Source: DYJE01 sp041660385
Lineage (GTDB): Bacteria > Desulfobacterota > Desulfobacteria > Desulfobacterales > Desulfolunaceae
Assembly: GCA_041660385.1 (NCBI GenBank)
Contig: JBAZWJ010000001.1
Location: 62,001-126,000 of the forward strand
Direction: 5' to 3'
Length of the DNA stretch: 64,000 nucleotides
The translations under genes were made by a program, and so were the position numbers. Positions within the stretch are counted from its first letter, which is position 1. Every line of letters begins with the position of its first letter. The notes below the pieces were generated by a model. It did no database searches. It was not told the origin of the DNA and saw nothing but the letters and a program-made list of their open reading frames with translations. Positions 16,855 through 25,021 of the stretch are shown here, piece by piece.

Positions 16855-18024
16855 ATGGCAGATAATTATTTCTTTACCTCTGAATCCGTGACGGAAGGTC
16901 ATCCCGACAAGGTGGCTGACGCCATATCTGATTCCATCCTTGATGCGATCATGGCCCAGGACAAATCCTGTCGTGTGGCCTGCGAAACACTTGTCACCAC
17001 CGGACTCGCATTTATTGCCGGTGAGATCACCACGTCATGCTACGTGGACATGCCCCAGATTGTTCGAAACACCATCAAGGAAATCGGCTACGATTCATCG
17101 GATATGGGATTTGACTGGCAGACCTGCTCAGTGATCACCAGCATCGACCATCAGAGCCTTGACATCGCCCAGGGCGTAAACATTGGTGAGGGACTTTTCC
17201 TCGATCAGGGCGCTGGAGATCAGGGTTTGATGTTCGGCTACGCTATTGATGAAACTCCTGAACTTATGCCCATGACAGCTATTTTCGCACACAAGTTGAC
17301 CAAACGACTTGCCGATGTCAGGAAAAAAGGGGTTTTACAGTTTCTGAGACCTGACGGAAAATCCCAGGTGACCATCGAATACAAAAATAACAAAGCCAGC
17401 CGTATTGATACCGTGGTTGTGTCAAGCCAGCATACGCCGGATGTTTCATACGAAGTACTGAAAGAAGCCATTATCGAGGAAGTCATCAAAAAAGCCCTGC
17501 CGCTCGATATGATCGACGACAAAACCAAATTCCTGGTGAATCCCACAGGACGATTTGTTGTGGGTGGCCCCATGGGTGACTGCGGTCTTACAGGACGCAA
17601 GATCATTGTTGATACCTACGGCGGACACGGAAGCCACGGCGGCGGTTGCTTTTCAGGAAAAGATCCGTCAAAAGTGGACAGAAGCGCGTCGTACATGGGC
17701 CGATATGTAGCGAAAAACCTCGTTGCAGCCGGTCTTGCCACGGAATGCGAAGTGCAGATTGCCTACGCCATCGGTTATCCCGAACCTGTTTCCATTCTTG
17801 TGGACACCATGGGCACCAACGTGATTCCCGAAGAAAAAATCGAAGCGATCGTCCGGGAGGTGTTCGACCTCAGACCCGCTGCCATCATCCAGACCCTGGA
17901 CCTTCTCCGCCCGATCTACAAGGCCACCGCCGCTTACGGTCACTTCGGACGTACCGACGGTCTCGGATTCAACTGGGAGAAAACGGACAAAGTGGAAATC
18001 ATCAAGTCCAAAGCCGGTCTTTGA
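16855..18024 (+). CDS. metK: S-adenosylmethionine synthetase
   Basis: 389 residues, normal for bacterial MetK, start with AAGGAG. Motifs: ESVTEGHPDKVADAISDSILD (methionine and ATP site), GAGDQGLMFGYA, the second signature GGHGSHGGGCFSGKDPSKVDRS (positions near residue 260), and the C-terminal YGHFGRTDGLGFNWE. It makes SAM from methionine and ATP. Separated from panC by 63 bp in which I see no SAM riboswitch and no copy of the SahR-like palindrome seen upstream of the regulator at 62203. A strong terminator follows. Confidence 0.98.
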   Translation: MADNYFFTSESVTEGHPDKVADAISDSILDAIMAQDKSCRVACETLVTTGLAFIAGEITTSCYVDMPQIVRNTIKEIGYDSSDMGFDWQTCSVITSIDHQSLDIAQGVNIGEGLFLDQGAGDQGLMFGYAIDETPELMPMTAIFAHKLTKRLADVRKKGVLQFLRPDGKSQVTIEYKNNKASRIDTVVVSSQHTPDVSYEVLKEAIIEEVIKKALPLDMIDDKTKFLVNPTGRFVVGGPMGDCGLTGRKIIVDTYGGHGSHGGGCFSGKDPSKVDRSASYMGRYVAKNLVAAGLATECEVQIAYAIGYPEPVSILVDTMGTNVIPEEKIEAIVREVFDLRPAAIIQTLDLLRPIYKATAAYGHFGRTDGLGFNWEKTDKVEIIKSKAGL

Positions 18025-18056
18025 TTATAAACGTATCTGATCCTTGAAACACATAT

Positions 18057-18091
18057 GGAGGCCCAGGGATTTTCCCTCGGCCTCCTTTTTT
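18057..18091 (+). terminator. rho-independent terminator after metK
   Basis: GGAGGCC (18057-18063) pairs with GGCCTCC (18079-18085); an inner stem AGGGA/TCCCT extends it, and six T's follow (18086-18091). Confidence 0.93.
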
Positions 18092-18105
18092 ATAGGGAGA
18101 ACGCT

Positions 18106-18681
18106 ATGATCCTCAGAATAGACCACATCGCCATCGCCGTCAGGGATTACCCCAAAGCCCGGGCTTTTTTTGACGCTCTTTTCAATACCGTTCCAGGAGC
18201 CGCTGCAACGGTTGATTCCACAAAGTACCACTGGCAGCTCATGTCTGTGGGTGATTTGAGCCGTCTTGAACTCCTCAGCCCCACAGGTGAAGGCAGCTTT
18301 CTCGACGGGTTTTTGAAAAACAAGGAAGGTGGCGTTCATCACATCACCGTCCAGACACGGGATATCAAAGAAGCAAGGCAAAGACTGGACGAGCTTTCCA
18401 TTCCCTATTTCGGATACAACGAATACCCCGGAGGTGTCTGGAATGAGCTGTTCATTCATCCAAAAGATGCCTTTGGCGTTCTTATCCAGATTGCCGAATT
18501 CCGTTCCGAAGACTGGCTCAATCCCGCTCTTGGGCTTAAAGATGGAAAAAAATGGCAGGCATCCCGAACGGAAAAAGGTGCAAACCTCACCGTCGCCCAT
18601 CCCGGAGGTGCAACGTTCACCCTTGAGCTGGATAAAACGGAAATCAAAAATCTGATTAATGATCTTTCAGCCATGATTTGA
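18106..18681 (+). CDS. VOC-family protein, methylmalonyl-CoA epimerase-like
   Basis: Start at ATG 18106 (MILRIDHIAIAVRD), preceded by AGGGAG; 191 residues. The two VOC beta-alpha-beta-beta-beta modules are seen: IDHIAIAV with the first metal His, and GGVHHITVQTRDI with the second, ending GVLIQIAEF with the metal-ligand Glu. This is the arrangement of methylmalonyl-CoA epimerases. A further C-terminal stretch of about 55 residues (KKWQASRTEK to the end) is an addition not seen in short epimerases. No mutase or carboxylase gene is nearby, so the substrate is a guess. Confidence 0.75.
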   Translation: MILRIDHIAIAVRDYPKARAFFDALFNTVPGAAATVDSTKYHWQLMSVGDLSRLELLSPTGEGSFLDGFLKNKEGGVHHITVQTRDIKEARQRLDELSIPYFGYNEYPGGVWNELFIHPKDAFGVLIQIAEFRSEDWLNPALGLKDGKKWQASRTEKGANLTVAHPGGATFTLELDKTEIKNLINDLSAMI

Positions 18682-18703
18682 TCATAGAACTAAAGGTTAT
18701 GTA

Positions 18704-19294
18704 ATGAAACACAGCCCAGTCAATGTGAATGATCTGAAAATATTGGTTGATAACGCGTTTATACGGGGAGCAACAAGTGCTGCGGCGATTGAAACGGCAG
18801 ATATCGTCGTGGAAGATCATCTGGCGGATAAATGCCGCGAACCACGCTGCGGAAACTACGGACAGTCCAGAAGCTGTCCTCCCCATGTTGCAGGCCCTTC
18901 GGCCATGCGGGCGGATCTTGCCGAATTCACCCACGCTGTATTTTTCAGAATCGAAGTCCCATCCCATGGTTTATACTCCGACGGACAGCGGGAGCTGTTC
19001 CAATTGCTTCATGACGTGGCATCTGGCATTGAACGTGAGGCGTCTTCCATGGGCTATCTTCACTCAAAAGCCTTTGCAGGCGGCTCATGCAAAGAAATAT
19101 TCTGTCATGACTATCTGGATTGCCTTGTTGTCTCAGGGAAAGGTTCTTGCCGAAACCCCCAGATTGCACGGCCGTCCATGTCGGGCTTCGGAATTCATGT
19201 GGCAAAACTCATGGAACGCGCTGGCTGGGCCATGAACACAAAACGCGATGGGGAGAGTCTGTCCAGTGTCAGCGGCCTTGTTCTTATCGGATGA
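18704..19294 (+). CDS. DUF2284 metal-binding protein
   Basis: 196 residues with the cysteine pattern of DUF2284: CREPRCGNYGQSRSCPPH around residue 45 and, later, GGSCKEIFCHDYLDC and GSCRNPQIARPSMSGFGIHV. These conserved Cys groups probably hold an iron-sulfur cluster or other metal. No signal peptide. 22 nt after the VOC gene, so probably in one transcript with it. Biochemical role unknown. Confidence 0.8.
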   Translation: MKHSPVNVNDLKILVDNAFIRGATSAAAIETADIVVEDHLADKCREPRCGNYGQSRSCPPHVAGPSAMRADLAEFTHAVFFRIEVPSHGLYSDGQRELFQLLHDVASGIEREASSMGYLHSKAFAGGSCKEIFCHDYLDCLVVSGKGSCRNPQIARPSMSGFGIHVAKLMERAGWAMNTKRDGESLSSVSGLVLIG

Positions 19295-19370
19295 CGAACC
19301 GGGCAATAAACCCGTCTTTATCCGCCTTGACACCGGGATGGAAAAAAGAATATAAAAATAAGCATTCTAC

Positions 19371-19386
19371 CGTGAATTGATTCACG
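19371..19386 (+). promoter_or_regulatory. palindrome upstream of the nuo operon
   Basis: CGTGAAT-TG-ATTCACG is a perfect 7-bp-arm inverted repeat, 81 bp before nuoA, in the only sizeable non-coding stretch ahead of the operon. It could be an operator. I do not recognise the regulator. Confidence 0.35.
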
Positions 19387-19466
19387 ATTTCCCAGACAGT
19401 AAGATTCTTAGCATTTAAAACAACCAAAAACATGAAACGTGTCTTCATTCAGGAGTACATTTAAAT

Positions 19467-19880
19467 ATGACAGCCGCGAATGACAATGTCCTCTGGCCTT
19501 TGGTAGTTTACGTGATGGCCGTTGTCCTTATGGCCGCCGCCATCGTGATCCTCTCGGTGTTTCTCGGTGAACGCCATTCGGAAAGAACAACCGGGGAGCC
19601 TTACGAATCGGGTATTGCGCCCACAGGTTCTGCCCGAATCCGGTTCGATATCAAATTCTACCTGTCAGCCATGTTCTTTGTTCTGTTCGATCTTGAAGCC
19701 GTTTTTCTCTTTGCCTGGGCCGATGCGGCAAGACCCCTGGGCTGGGCAGGCTATATCGAAGTTGTTATATTTATTGGTGTTCTCATGATTGCCCTTTTCT
19801 ACCTCTGGCGCGCAGGTGCTCTGGACTGGCGGACGGCGGGTCACAGAGCCGGTGCGGGGAACACTAAGAAAAAGTTTTGA
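19467..19880 (+). CDS. nuoA: NADH-quinone oxidoreductase subunit A
   Basis: 137 residues with three transmembrane helices (near residues 10-32, 68-90 and 98-118). GERHSERTTGEPYESGIAPTGSARIRFDIKFYLSAMFFVLFDLEAVFLFAWA is almost the Escherichia coli NuoA signature, including the loop Cys-region replacement by YESG and the FDLEAVFL helix. Membrane-arm subunit near the quinone site. First gene of the operon, ribosome site CAGGAG. Confidence 0.96.
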   Translation: MTAANDNVLWPLVVYVMAVVLMAAAIVILSVFLGERHSERTTGEPYESGIAPTGSARIRFDIKFYLSAMFFVLFDLEAVFLFAWADAARPLGWAGYIEVVIFIGVLMIALFYLWRAGALDWRTAGHRAGAGNTKKKF

Positions 19881-19972
19881 ACCGGATCAAACAAGATCGC
19901 TTGATATTATCAGACTCTCAACATCAACAGGATTTCAAAGAAAATACAATTCGGAGCCGGTGAAATAAATTC

Positions 19973-20599
19973 ATGAAACACGAACTGATCTCTCAACCGA
20001 ACCCGTCCCAACCACAGACAATAGAAGACGCTGTCGGGCAGAACATCGTCTTCACCCGATTGCAGAGTCTGGTGGCCTGGGGTCGTAAAAACTCCATCTG
20101 GCCATTCGGCTTCGGGCTGTCCTGCTGTTTTGTGGAACTGGCCGCCAGCCTCACCAGCCGCTTTGATATCGCCCGTTTCGGAGCTGAGGTTATCCGTGGA
20201 ACACCCAGGGAAGCGGATCTGATGATCATTGCGGGCACTCCCTTTATCAAAATGGCCCCGGTCATCATGAGACTTTACGAACAGATGATGGCTCCCCGCT
20301 GGGTGATCTCCATGGGTTCCTGCGCCAACTCCGGCGGCATGTACGATATTTACAGCGTGATCCAGGGCGTGGACAAGATCCTGCCCGTGGATGTGTATAT
20401 TCCCGGCTGCCCGCCCAACCCGGCGGCGTTCATGCATGGGGTGATGCTGCTTCAGGATCTGATAGGCAAGGAACGAAGACCCGTAAGCTGGGTCGCCGGG
20501 CCGCAGGGCGTGACGCGGGCGCCCGTTCCGTCCATGCGAGACCTGAAACGGGCAGATCGAATGGCGGTGACGGTTCTTGATTCGCCGGATGGGGTTTAG
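19973..20599 (+). CDS. nuoB: NADH-quinone oxidoreductase subunit B
   Basis: 208 residues. GLSCCFVELAA holds the tandem Cys pair, MGSCANSGGMY and PGCPPNP the other two ligands of the terminal cluster N2, which passes electrons to quinone. Peripheral arm. 92 bp after nuoA. The 226-bp gap to nuoCD carries a palindromic repeat. Confidence 0.97.
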   Translation: MKHELISQPNPSQPQTIEDAVGQNIVFTRLQSLVAWGRKNSIWPFGFGLSCCFVELAASLTSRFDIARFGAEVIRGTPREADLMIIAGTPFIKMAPVIMRLYEQMMAPRWVISMGSCANSGGMYDIYSVIQGVDKILPVDVYIPGCPPNPAAFMHGVMLLQDLIGKERRPVSWVAGPQGVTRAPVPSMRDLKRADRMAVTVLDSPDGV

Positions 20600-20654
20600 T
20601 CCGGGGGGGCGGACAGGAGTCCGATCACGGCAAGTATGCATCAGACTATCGTAG

Positions 20655-20679
20655 GTCGGGTAGAGGAACGAAACCCGAC
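20655..20679. repeat. palindromic repeat, GTCGGGT...ACCCGAC family (copy 1)
   Basis: GTCGGGT (20655-20661) and ACCCGAC (20673-20679) flank AGAGGAACGAA. The same 25-bp word, same strand, is at 29524-29548. Located in the nuoB-nuoCD gap. Confidence 0.8.
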
Positions 20680-20824
20680 AAATGACCCGATCCTTAAAAT
20701 AATCGGACGTTTATTCTGTAATTACAAACTCATTTGTCCAGATTTTTAAAATCTGGTCCCCGGAAGGGCCGCCGGAGGCAAATAAAATCGAACATAATAA
20801 AAATTCCGAGGATAAAAATAACGG

Positions 20825-22573
20825 ATGAACCCTTCAACGGACAGTGCGGACGAAATCCGGGAACGATTCGGCGATGCCGTTCTCATGCAGCAGCAGACAC
20901 GGGACAACATTCCCACGATCTGGTGCGCCGCAGACAAAATCCTTGTTGTTCTCAGATATCTGAAAGAACAGGTGGCCCGACCGTACGCCATGCTGTACGA
21001 CCTCACCGCCATTGACGAAAGGCGACGCGCAAGGCAGAGCGGCCTTCCATCCTGCGACTTCACCGTGGTCTACCATCTCACCTCTTATAAGCGGAACGAA
21101 GACATCCGAATCAAAGTCCCCTTGACCGGCAATCATCCATCCATGGATTCCATCACAGCTTTCTGGCCCGCTGCGGACTGGTACGAGCGGGAAATCTGGG
21201 ACATGTTCGGCATCACCTTTAGCGGCCATCCGCACCTTCGCCGGATTCTGATGCCTCTTTCCTGGATCGGCCACCCCTTACGAAAAGAACACCCCTCAAG
21301 AGCCACGGAAATGGGGCCGTTCACCCTGCCACTGGAAAAGGAGATGAGCGAAGAGGAAGCGTTACGTTTCCGGCCCTCGGACTGGGGATTGAAAGGCGGC
21401 CTTGAAGACACGGATTACATGTTTTTAAACCTTGGTCCCCAGCATCCCGGAACCCACGGGCTTATTCGCATCGCCCTTCAACTGGACGGTGAAGAAATTG
21501 TGGATGCCATTCCCGAAATCGGGTTTCACCATCGGGGCGCAGAAAAAATGGGCGAACGCCAGACCTGGCACACCTACATTCCCTACACCGACCGCATCGA
21601 TTATCTGGGCGGCGTGATGAACAATCTGGCCTATGTGCTTGCCGTTGAAAAACTGGCTGGAATCGTGGTTCCGGAGCGGGTGAACGTGATCCGCATTCTC
21701 CTTTCGGAACTGTTCCGCGCCGCCAACCATCTGGTCTGGCTGGGCACCTTTGTTTCGGACATTGGAGCCATGTCGCCGGTGTTTTTCACCTTCAGCGACA
21801 GGGAGCATATTTTTGAAATCATCACAGCCATCACGGGCGGCCGCATGCATCCCAGCTGGTTCCGCATCGGCGGTGTGGCCCAGGATCTGCCCAACGGCTG
21901 GGACAAACTGGTGCGCCGTTTTCTCGACTTCCTCCCGCCCCGGCTCAAGGAATACCACAAGCTGATCATGGGAAACCTTATTTTCAAAGTAAGAACAAAA
22001 GGGGTGGGAGCATACACCATCAAAGACGCCATGGACTGGGGCGTCACAGGACCGGGCCTGCGTGCTTGCGGTCTGGAATGGGACATGCGGAAGAAGCGTC
22101 CCTATTCCGGTTACGAGCAATTCAAGTTTGACATCCCCACCGAAGAAAAAGGAGACTGCTACGCCAGAGCGCAGGTTCGTCTTGAAGAAATACGTCAGAG
22201 CCTGCGGATCATCGAACAGTGCCTGAACAACATGCCCGAAGGCCCATACAAAGCCGATCACCCTCTGACAACGCCGCCTCCCAAAGACCGGACCTTACGT
22301 GACATCGACACCCTCATCCCCCATTTTCTAGGAGTGGGCTGGGGACCGGTGATACCCGAAGGCGAAGCCTGTGTGCCCATCGAAGCCACCAAAGGCGTGA
22401 ACAGCTATTACCTGATCAGCGAAGGCGACATCCATGCCTACCGGGTCAGGATCAGGACTCCGTCCTTCCCCCATCTCCAGATGGTTCCGTCCATCACCCG
22501 TGGGCTTCTGGTCCCCGATCTTCTGGCGATACTGGGGAGCATTGATTATGTTCTGGCGGATGTGGACAGATAA
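20825..22573 (+). CDS. nuoC: NADH-quinone oxidoreductase fused subunit C/D
   Basis: 582 residues. Residues 1-190 are the NuoC (30-kDa) domain, ending WYEREIWDMFGITFSGHPHLRRILMP; from about 195 the NuoD (49-kDa) domain begins with NLGPQHPGTHGLIRI and has GFHHRGAEKMGERQTWHTYIPYTDRIDYLGG. The fusion is characteristic of the E. coli-type complex I. The His and Tyr lining the quinone pocket (HPGTHG and YTDRIDY) are present. The ATG has only a weak ribosome site (CCGAGGATAAAAATAACGG). Confidence 0.96.
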   Translation: MNPSTDSADEIRERFGDAVLMQQQTRDNIPTIWCAADKILVVLRYLKEQVARPYAMLYDLTAIDERRRARQSGLPSCDFTVVYHLTSYKRNEDIRIKVPLTGNHPSMDSITAFWPAADWYEREIWDMFGITFSGHPHLRRILMPLSWIGHPLRKEHPSRATEMGPFTLPLEKEMSEEEALRFRPSDWGLKGGLEDTDYMFLNLGPQHPGTHGLIRIALQLDGEEIVDAIPEIGFHHRGAEKMGERQTWHTYIPYTDRIDYLGGVMNNLAYVLAVEKLAGIVVPERVNVIRILLSELFRAANHLVWLGTFVSDIGAMSPVFFTFSDREHIFEIITAITGGRMHPSWFRIGGVAQDLPNGWDKLVRRFLDFLPPRLKEYHKLIMGNLIFKVRTKGVGAYTIKDAMDWGVTGPGLRACGLEWDMRKKRPYSGYEQFKFDIPTEEKGDCYARAQVRLEEIRQSLRIIEQCLNNMPEGPYKADHPLTTPPPKDRTLRDIDTLIPHFLGVGWGPVIPEGEACVPIEATKGVNSYYLISEGDIHAYRVRIRTPSFPHLQMVPSITRGLLVPDLLAILGSIDYVLADVDR

Positions 22574-22580
22574 TGAAAAT

Positions 22581-22735
22581 GAACGTCCAACATCCAACGT
22601 CGAACGTTCAACGTTCAATGGTGGATGACGGCCATTCTTTAATGATCCGTGGGTTGAGTACAGTGCAAACCACAATAAAAAATGCCCCGATCCTTTATTG
22701 GACGTTCGACGTTGAACGTTGGGCGTTGGACGTTC
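22581..22735. repeat. 155-bp element bounded by long inverted AACGTTCAA-type repeats
   Basis: Left arm 22581-22619 and right arm 22700-22735 are degenerate inverted copies over about 36 bases (GAACGTCCAAC...CAACGT), each made of AACGTYS units. The 80 bp between contain no gene. Occupies most of the 270-bp nuoCD-nuoE gap; the left arm begins 8 nt after the nuoCD stop. Confidence 0.8.
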
Positions 22736-22843
22736 AAAAAAAGCCATATGGGTGAACGTTTATGAATCATTTTAGCCGCTTGAGAGTGCATTATTTAGTA
22801 TTCAACATTTTTCACCTAATACCGTTTTAGGATAAAAAAGCCC

Positions 22844-23308
22844 ATGCTGAGCCATGAAGAAATAGAAGAAATCACTGAAGCTCTGACCCATTGCGAACGA
22901 AAACAAGCCGCCGGTGTGGATGCCCTGAAAGTGGTTCAGCGCCACAGAGGATGGGTATCGGACGAGGCACTTGCCGACGTTGCGGATGTCCTTGACATGA
23001 GCCCGGCGGAACTGGATTCGGTGGCCACGTTTTACAGCCTGATTTTCAGAAGAAAGGTGGGAAGGCATGTGATTCTTCTCTGCGACAGCGTCAGTTGCTG
23101 GGTCATGGGGTACGAGTCCATTTTTGATATTCTGAAACGAAAATTGGGCATCGGTTTTGGCGAAACCACCCAGGACGGTCGATTCACCCTGCTTCCCCAT
23201 CCCTGCCTCGGTGCCTGTGAACGGGCTCCGGCCATGATGGTGGATAACGAACTTTACGGCCCGTTGGATGAGGGGCTTATCGACAGGATACTTTCAGCCT
23301 GTGATTAA
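22844..23308 (+). CDS. nuoE: NADH-quinone oxidoreductase subunit E
   Basis: 154 residues, thioredoxin-like [2Fe-2S] subunit of the NADH dehydrogenase module. VATFYSLIFRRKVGRHVILLCDSVSCWVMG contains the first ligand pair and HPCLGACERAPAMMV the second (N1a cluster). The first pair is spaced C-x4-C (CDSVSC), as in E. coli. Confidence 0.95.
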   Translation: MLSHEEIEEITEALTHCERKQAAGVDALKVVQRHRGWVSDEALADVADVLDMSPAELDSVATFYSLIFRRKVGRHVILLCDSVSCWVMGYESIFDILKRKLGIGFGETTQDGRFTLLPHPCLGACERAPAMMVDNELYGPLDEGLIDRILSACD

Positions 23309-23372
23309 AAACCCGTTTATCAAACTTTTCAAAATGCCTGCCCAGCGAAGAGAGGGGTTTGGCCCCCGGCAG

Positions 23373-23676
23373 GGCATAGCCATCAGGCTAAAGGCAAAAA
23401 TCAGTTTTTTTGCCCCAACGGGGCTGAGGAATAAAGCCCAGGGTTGCGGCGAAAGCCGCTACCCTGGGACATTTCCGATGATGATTTTCAACCCCAACGG
23501 GGTTGCGTAACATTCCCATGAATCGCCTATATCCGGACGCAACCCCTTTGGGGTTGAGGATGTTTGCCGGTGATCCCAGGGTAGCGGCGTTGCCGCAACC
23601 CTGGGCTATGATACGGAATCCCGTTGGGATTCAATGCGGATTGTATCATTTGAAGCCTTAGCCTGACGGCTATGCC
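23373..23676. repeat. nested inverted-repeat composite in the nuoE-nuoF gap
   Basis: Within the 438-bp gap, three pairs of arms are nested: an outer pair GGCATAGCC...GGCTAAAGGC (23373-23395) against GCCTTAGCC...GGCTATGCC (23655-23676); a middle pair AGCCCAGGGTTGCGGCG... (23435-23469) against ...GCCGCAACCCTGGGCT (23574-23607); and an inner pair AACCCCAACGGGGTTGCG near 23490 against CGCAACCCCTTTGGGGTT near 23537. The middle and inner arms are also palindromes in themselves. No gene is seen in the gap. Confidence 0.85.
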
Positions 23677-23746
23677 CGGCAGGGCTGCCAGAGGCAACAA
23701 AAACTAAAAACAGAATTGTAAAACAAAAAAACGAGGCAAATAACCA

Positions 23747-25021
23747 TTGGAACGGCCACTCACACAGAACATGCACCAGGACAAGCCGCCCTTTTCCCTT
23801 GACGAATATGAACGGGCAGGTGGTTATCAGGCCATGCGCCGGGCGCTCACATCCATGGCTCCAGCTGAAATAAGGTCGATGGTGGACGCCGCAGGGTTAA
23901 GGGGCCGTGGAGGTGCGGGTTTTCCAACAGCCCGGAAGTGGAGTTTCGTGCCCATGGGCGAGAATGCTCCCAGCCCCAAATATCTGGTGGTCAACGCCGA
24001 CGAGATGGAGCCTGCCACGTTCAAGGATCGGATACTGATGGAAGGCGATCCCCACCAGCTAATCGAAGGGATGATCATTTCCGCTTTTACCATCCAGGCG
24101 GAAACAGCCTATCTCTTCATCCGCCAGTGTTATACCGAAGCCACCCGCAGGTTGACAAAGGCCATTGCCCAGGCCAAAGCCAGCGGCTATCTGGGGAAAA
24201 ACATTCTCGGAACCGGATTCAATCTGGACATCCATCTTCACGAAAGTGCCGGGCGATACATCTGCGGAGAAGAAACCGCCCTATTAAACGCCCTTGAAGG
24301 AAAACGGCCCGTTCCGCGATCCAAGCCGCCATTCCCACCGGTTGTGGGACTCTGGGGAAAACCCACAGTGACCAATAATGCCGAAACCGTCTGCAACATC
24401 CCCCATATCATCAAGAACGGAGCCGCATGGTATAAATCGATCAGTCTTGTGGAAGACGGCGGAACAAAAATCTACGGGGCCAGCGGCATGGTGAACACGC
24501 CCGGTGCCTATGAATTGCCATTAGGCACCACCATCCGGGAGATAATCGAACACCACGCCGGAGGAATGAAGTCCGGTACGAAACTCAAGGCCATACTGCC
24601 GGGCGGGGCATCCACCGGACTTCTCACGCCGGACCATCTGGATGTGCGGATGGATTTCAACGGCGTTCAGGCCGCCGGAAGCCGCCTCGGCACAGGCACC
24701 CTGGTGGTTATCGATGAACGCACATGCATCGTGGGACTGGTGCTGAATCTTTTACGGTTTTTTGCCAGGGAATCCTGCGGCTGGTGTACGCCCTGCCGTG
24801 AAGGTCTGCCCTGGGCCGTGAAGCTTCTTGCCGCCATTGAGTCGGGAGACGGAAGGCCCGAAGACCTGGAACAACTGAAAGCACTACCCCAACTCATTTC
24901 CGTGGGTCGGACGTTCTGCCCCCTTGCCCCCGGAGCCATGGACCCGTTGCAAAGCGCCTTGCATTATTTCGAGGATGATTTCAAACGCCACATTCAGGAA
25001 AAACGATGCCCATGGAAATAG
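23747..25021 (+). CDS. nuoF: NADH-quinone oxidoreductase subunit F
   Basis: 424 residues from a TTG start preceded by GAGG; an in-frame ATG at 23771 is the alternative. GLRGRGGAGFPTARKW and the ALLNALEGKRPVPRSKPPFPP region bind FMN and NADH; ESCGWCTPCREGLPW and the later FCPLAPGA region carry the four Cys of cluster N3. Site of hydride transfer from NADH to FMN. Overlaps nuoG by 16 nt. Confidence 0.96.
   Translation: MERPLTQNMHQDKPPFSLDEYERAGGYQAMRRALTSMAPAEIRSMVDAAGLRGRGGAGFPTARKWSFVPMGENAPSPKYLVVNADEMEPATFKDRILMEGDPHQLIEGMIISAFTIQAETAYLFIRQCYTEATRRLTKAIAQAKASGYLGKNILGTGFNLDIHLHESAGRYICGEETALLNALEGKRPVPRSKPPFPPVVGLWGKPTVTNNAETVCNIPHIIKNGAAWYKSISLVEDGGTKIYGASGMVNTPGAYELPLGTTIREIIEHHAGGMKSGTKLKAILPGGASTGLLTPDHLDVRMDFNGVQAAGSRLGTGTLVVIDERTCIVGLVLNLLRFFARESCGWCTPCREGLPWAVKLLAAIESGDGRPEDLEQLKALPQLISVGRTFCPLAPGAMDPLQSALHYFEDDFKRHIQEKRCPWK

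Noticed and set aside
22573..22755. Short frames giving NVQRS-like proteins in the nuoCD-nuoE gap
   Set aside because: They only translate the AACGTTC repeat units on either strand; no start signal.
23309..23746. Insertion sequence in the nuoE-nuoF gap
   Set aside because: Inverted repeats are present but there is no transposase frame.
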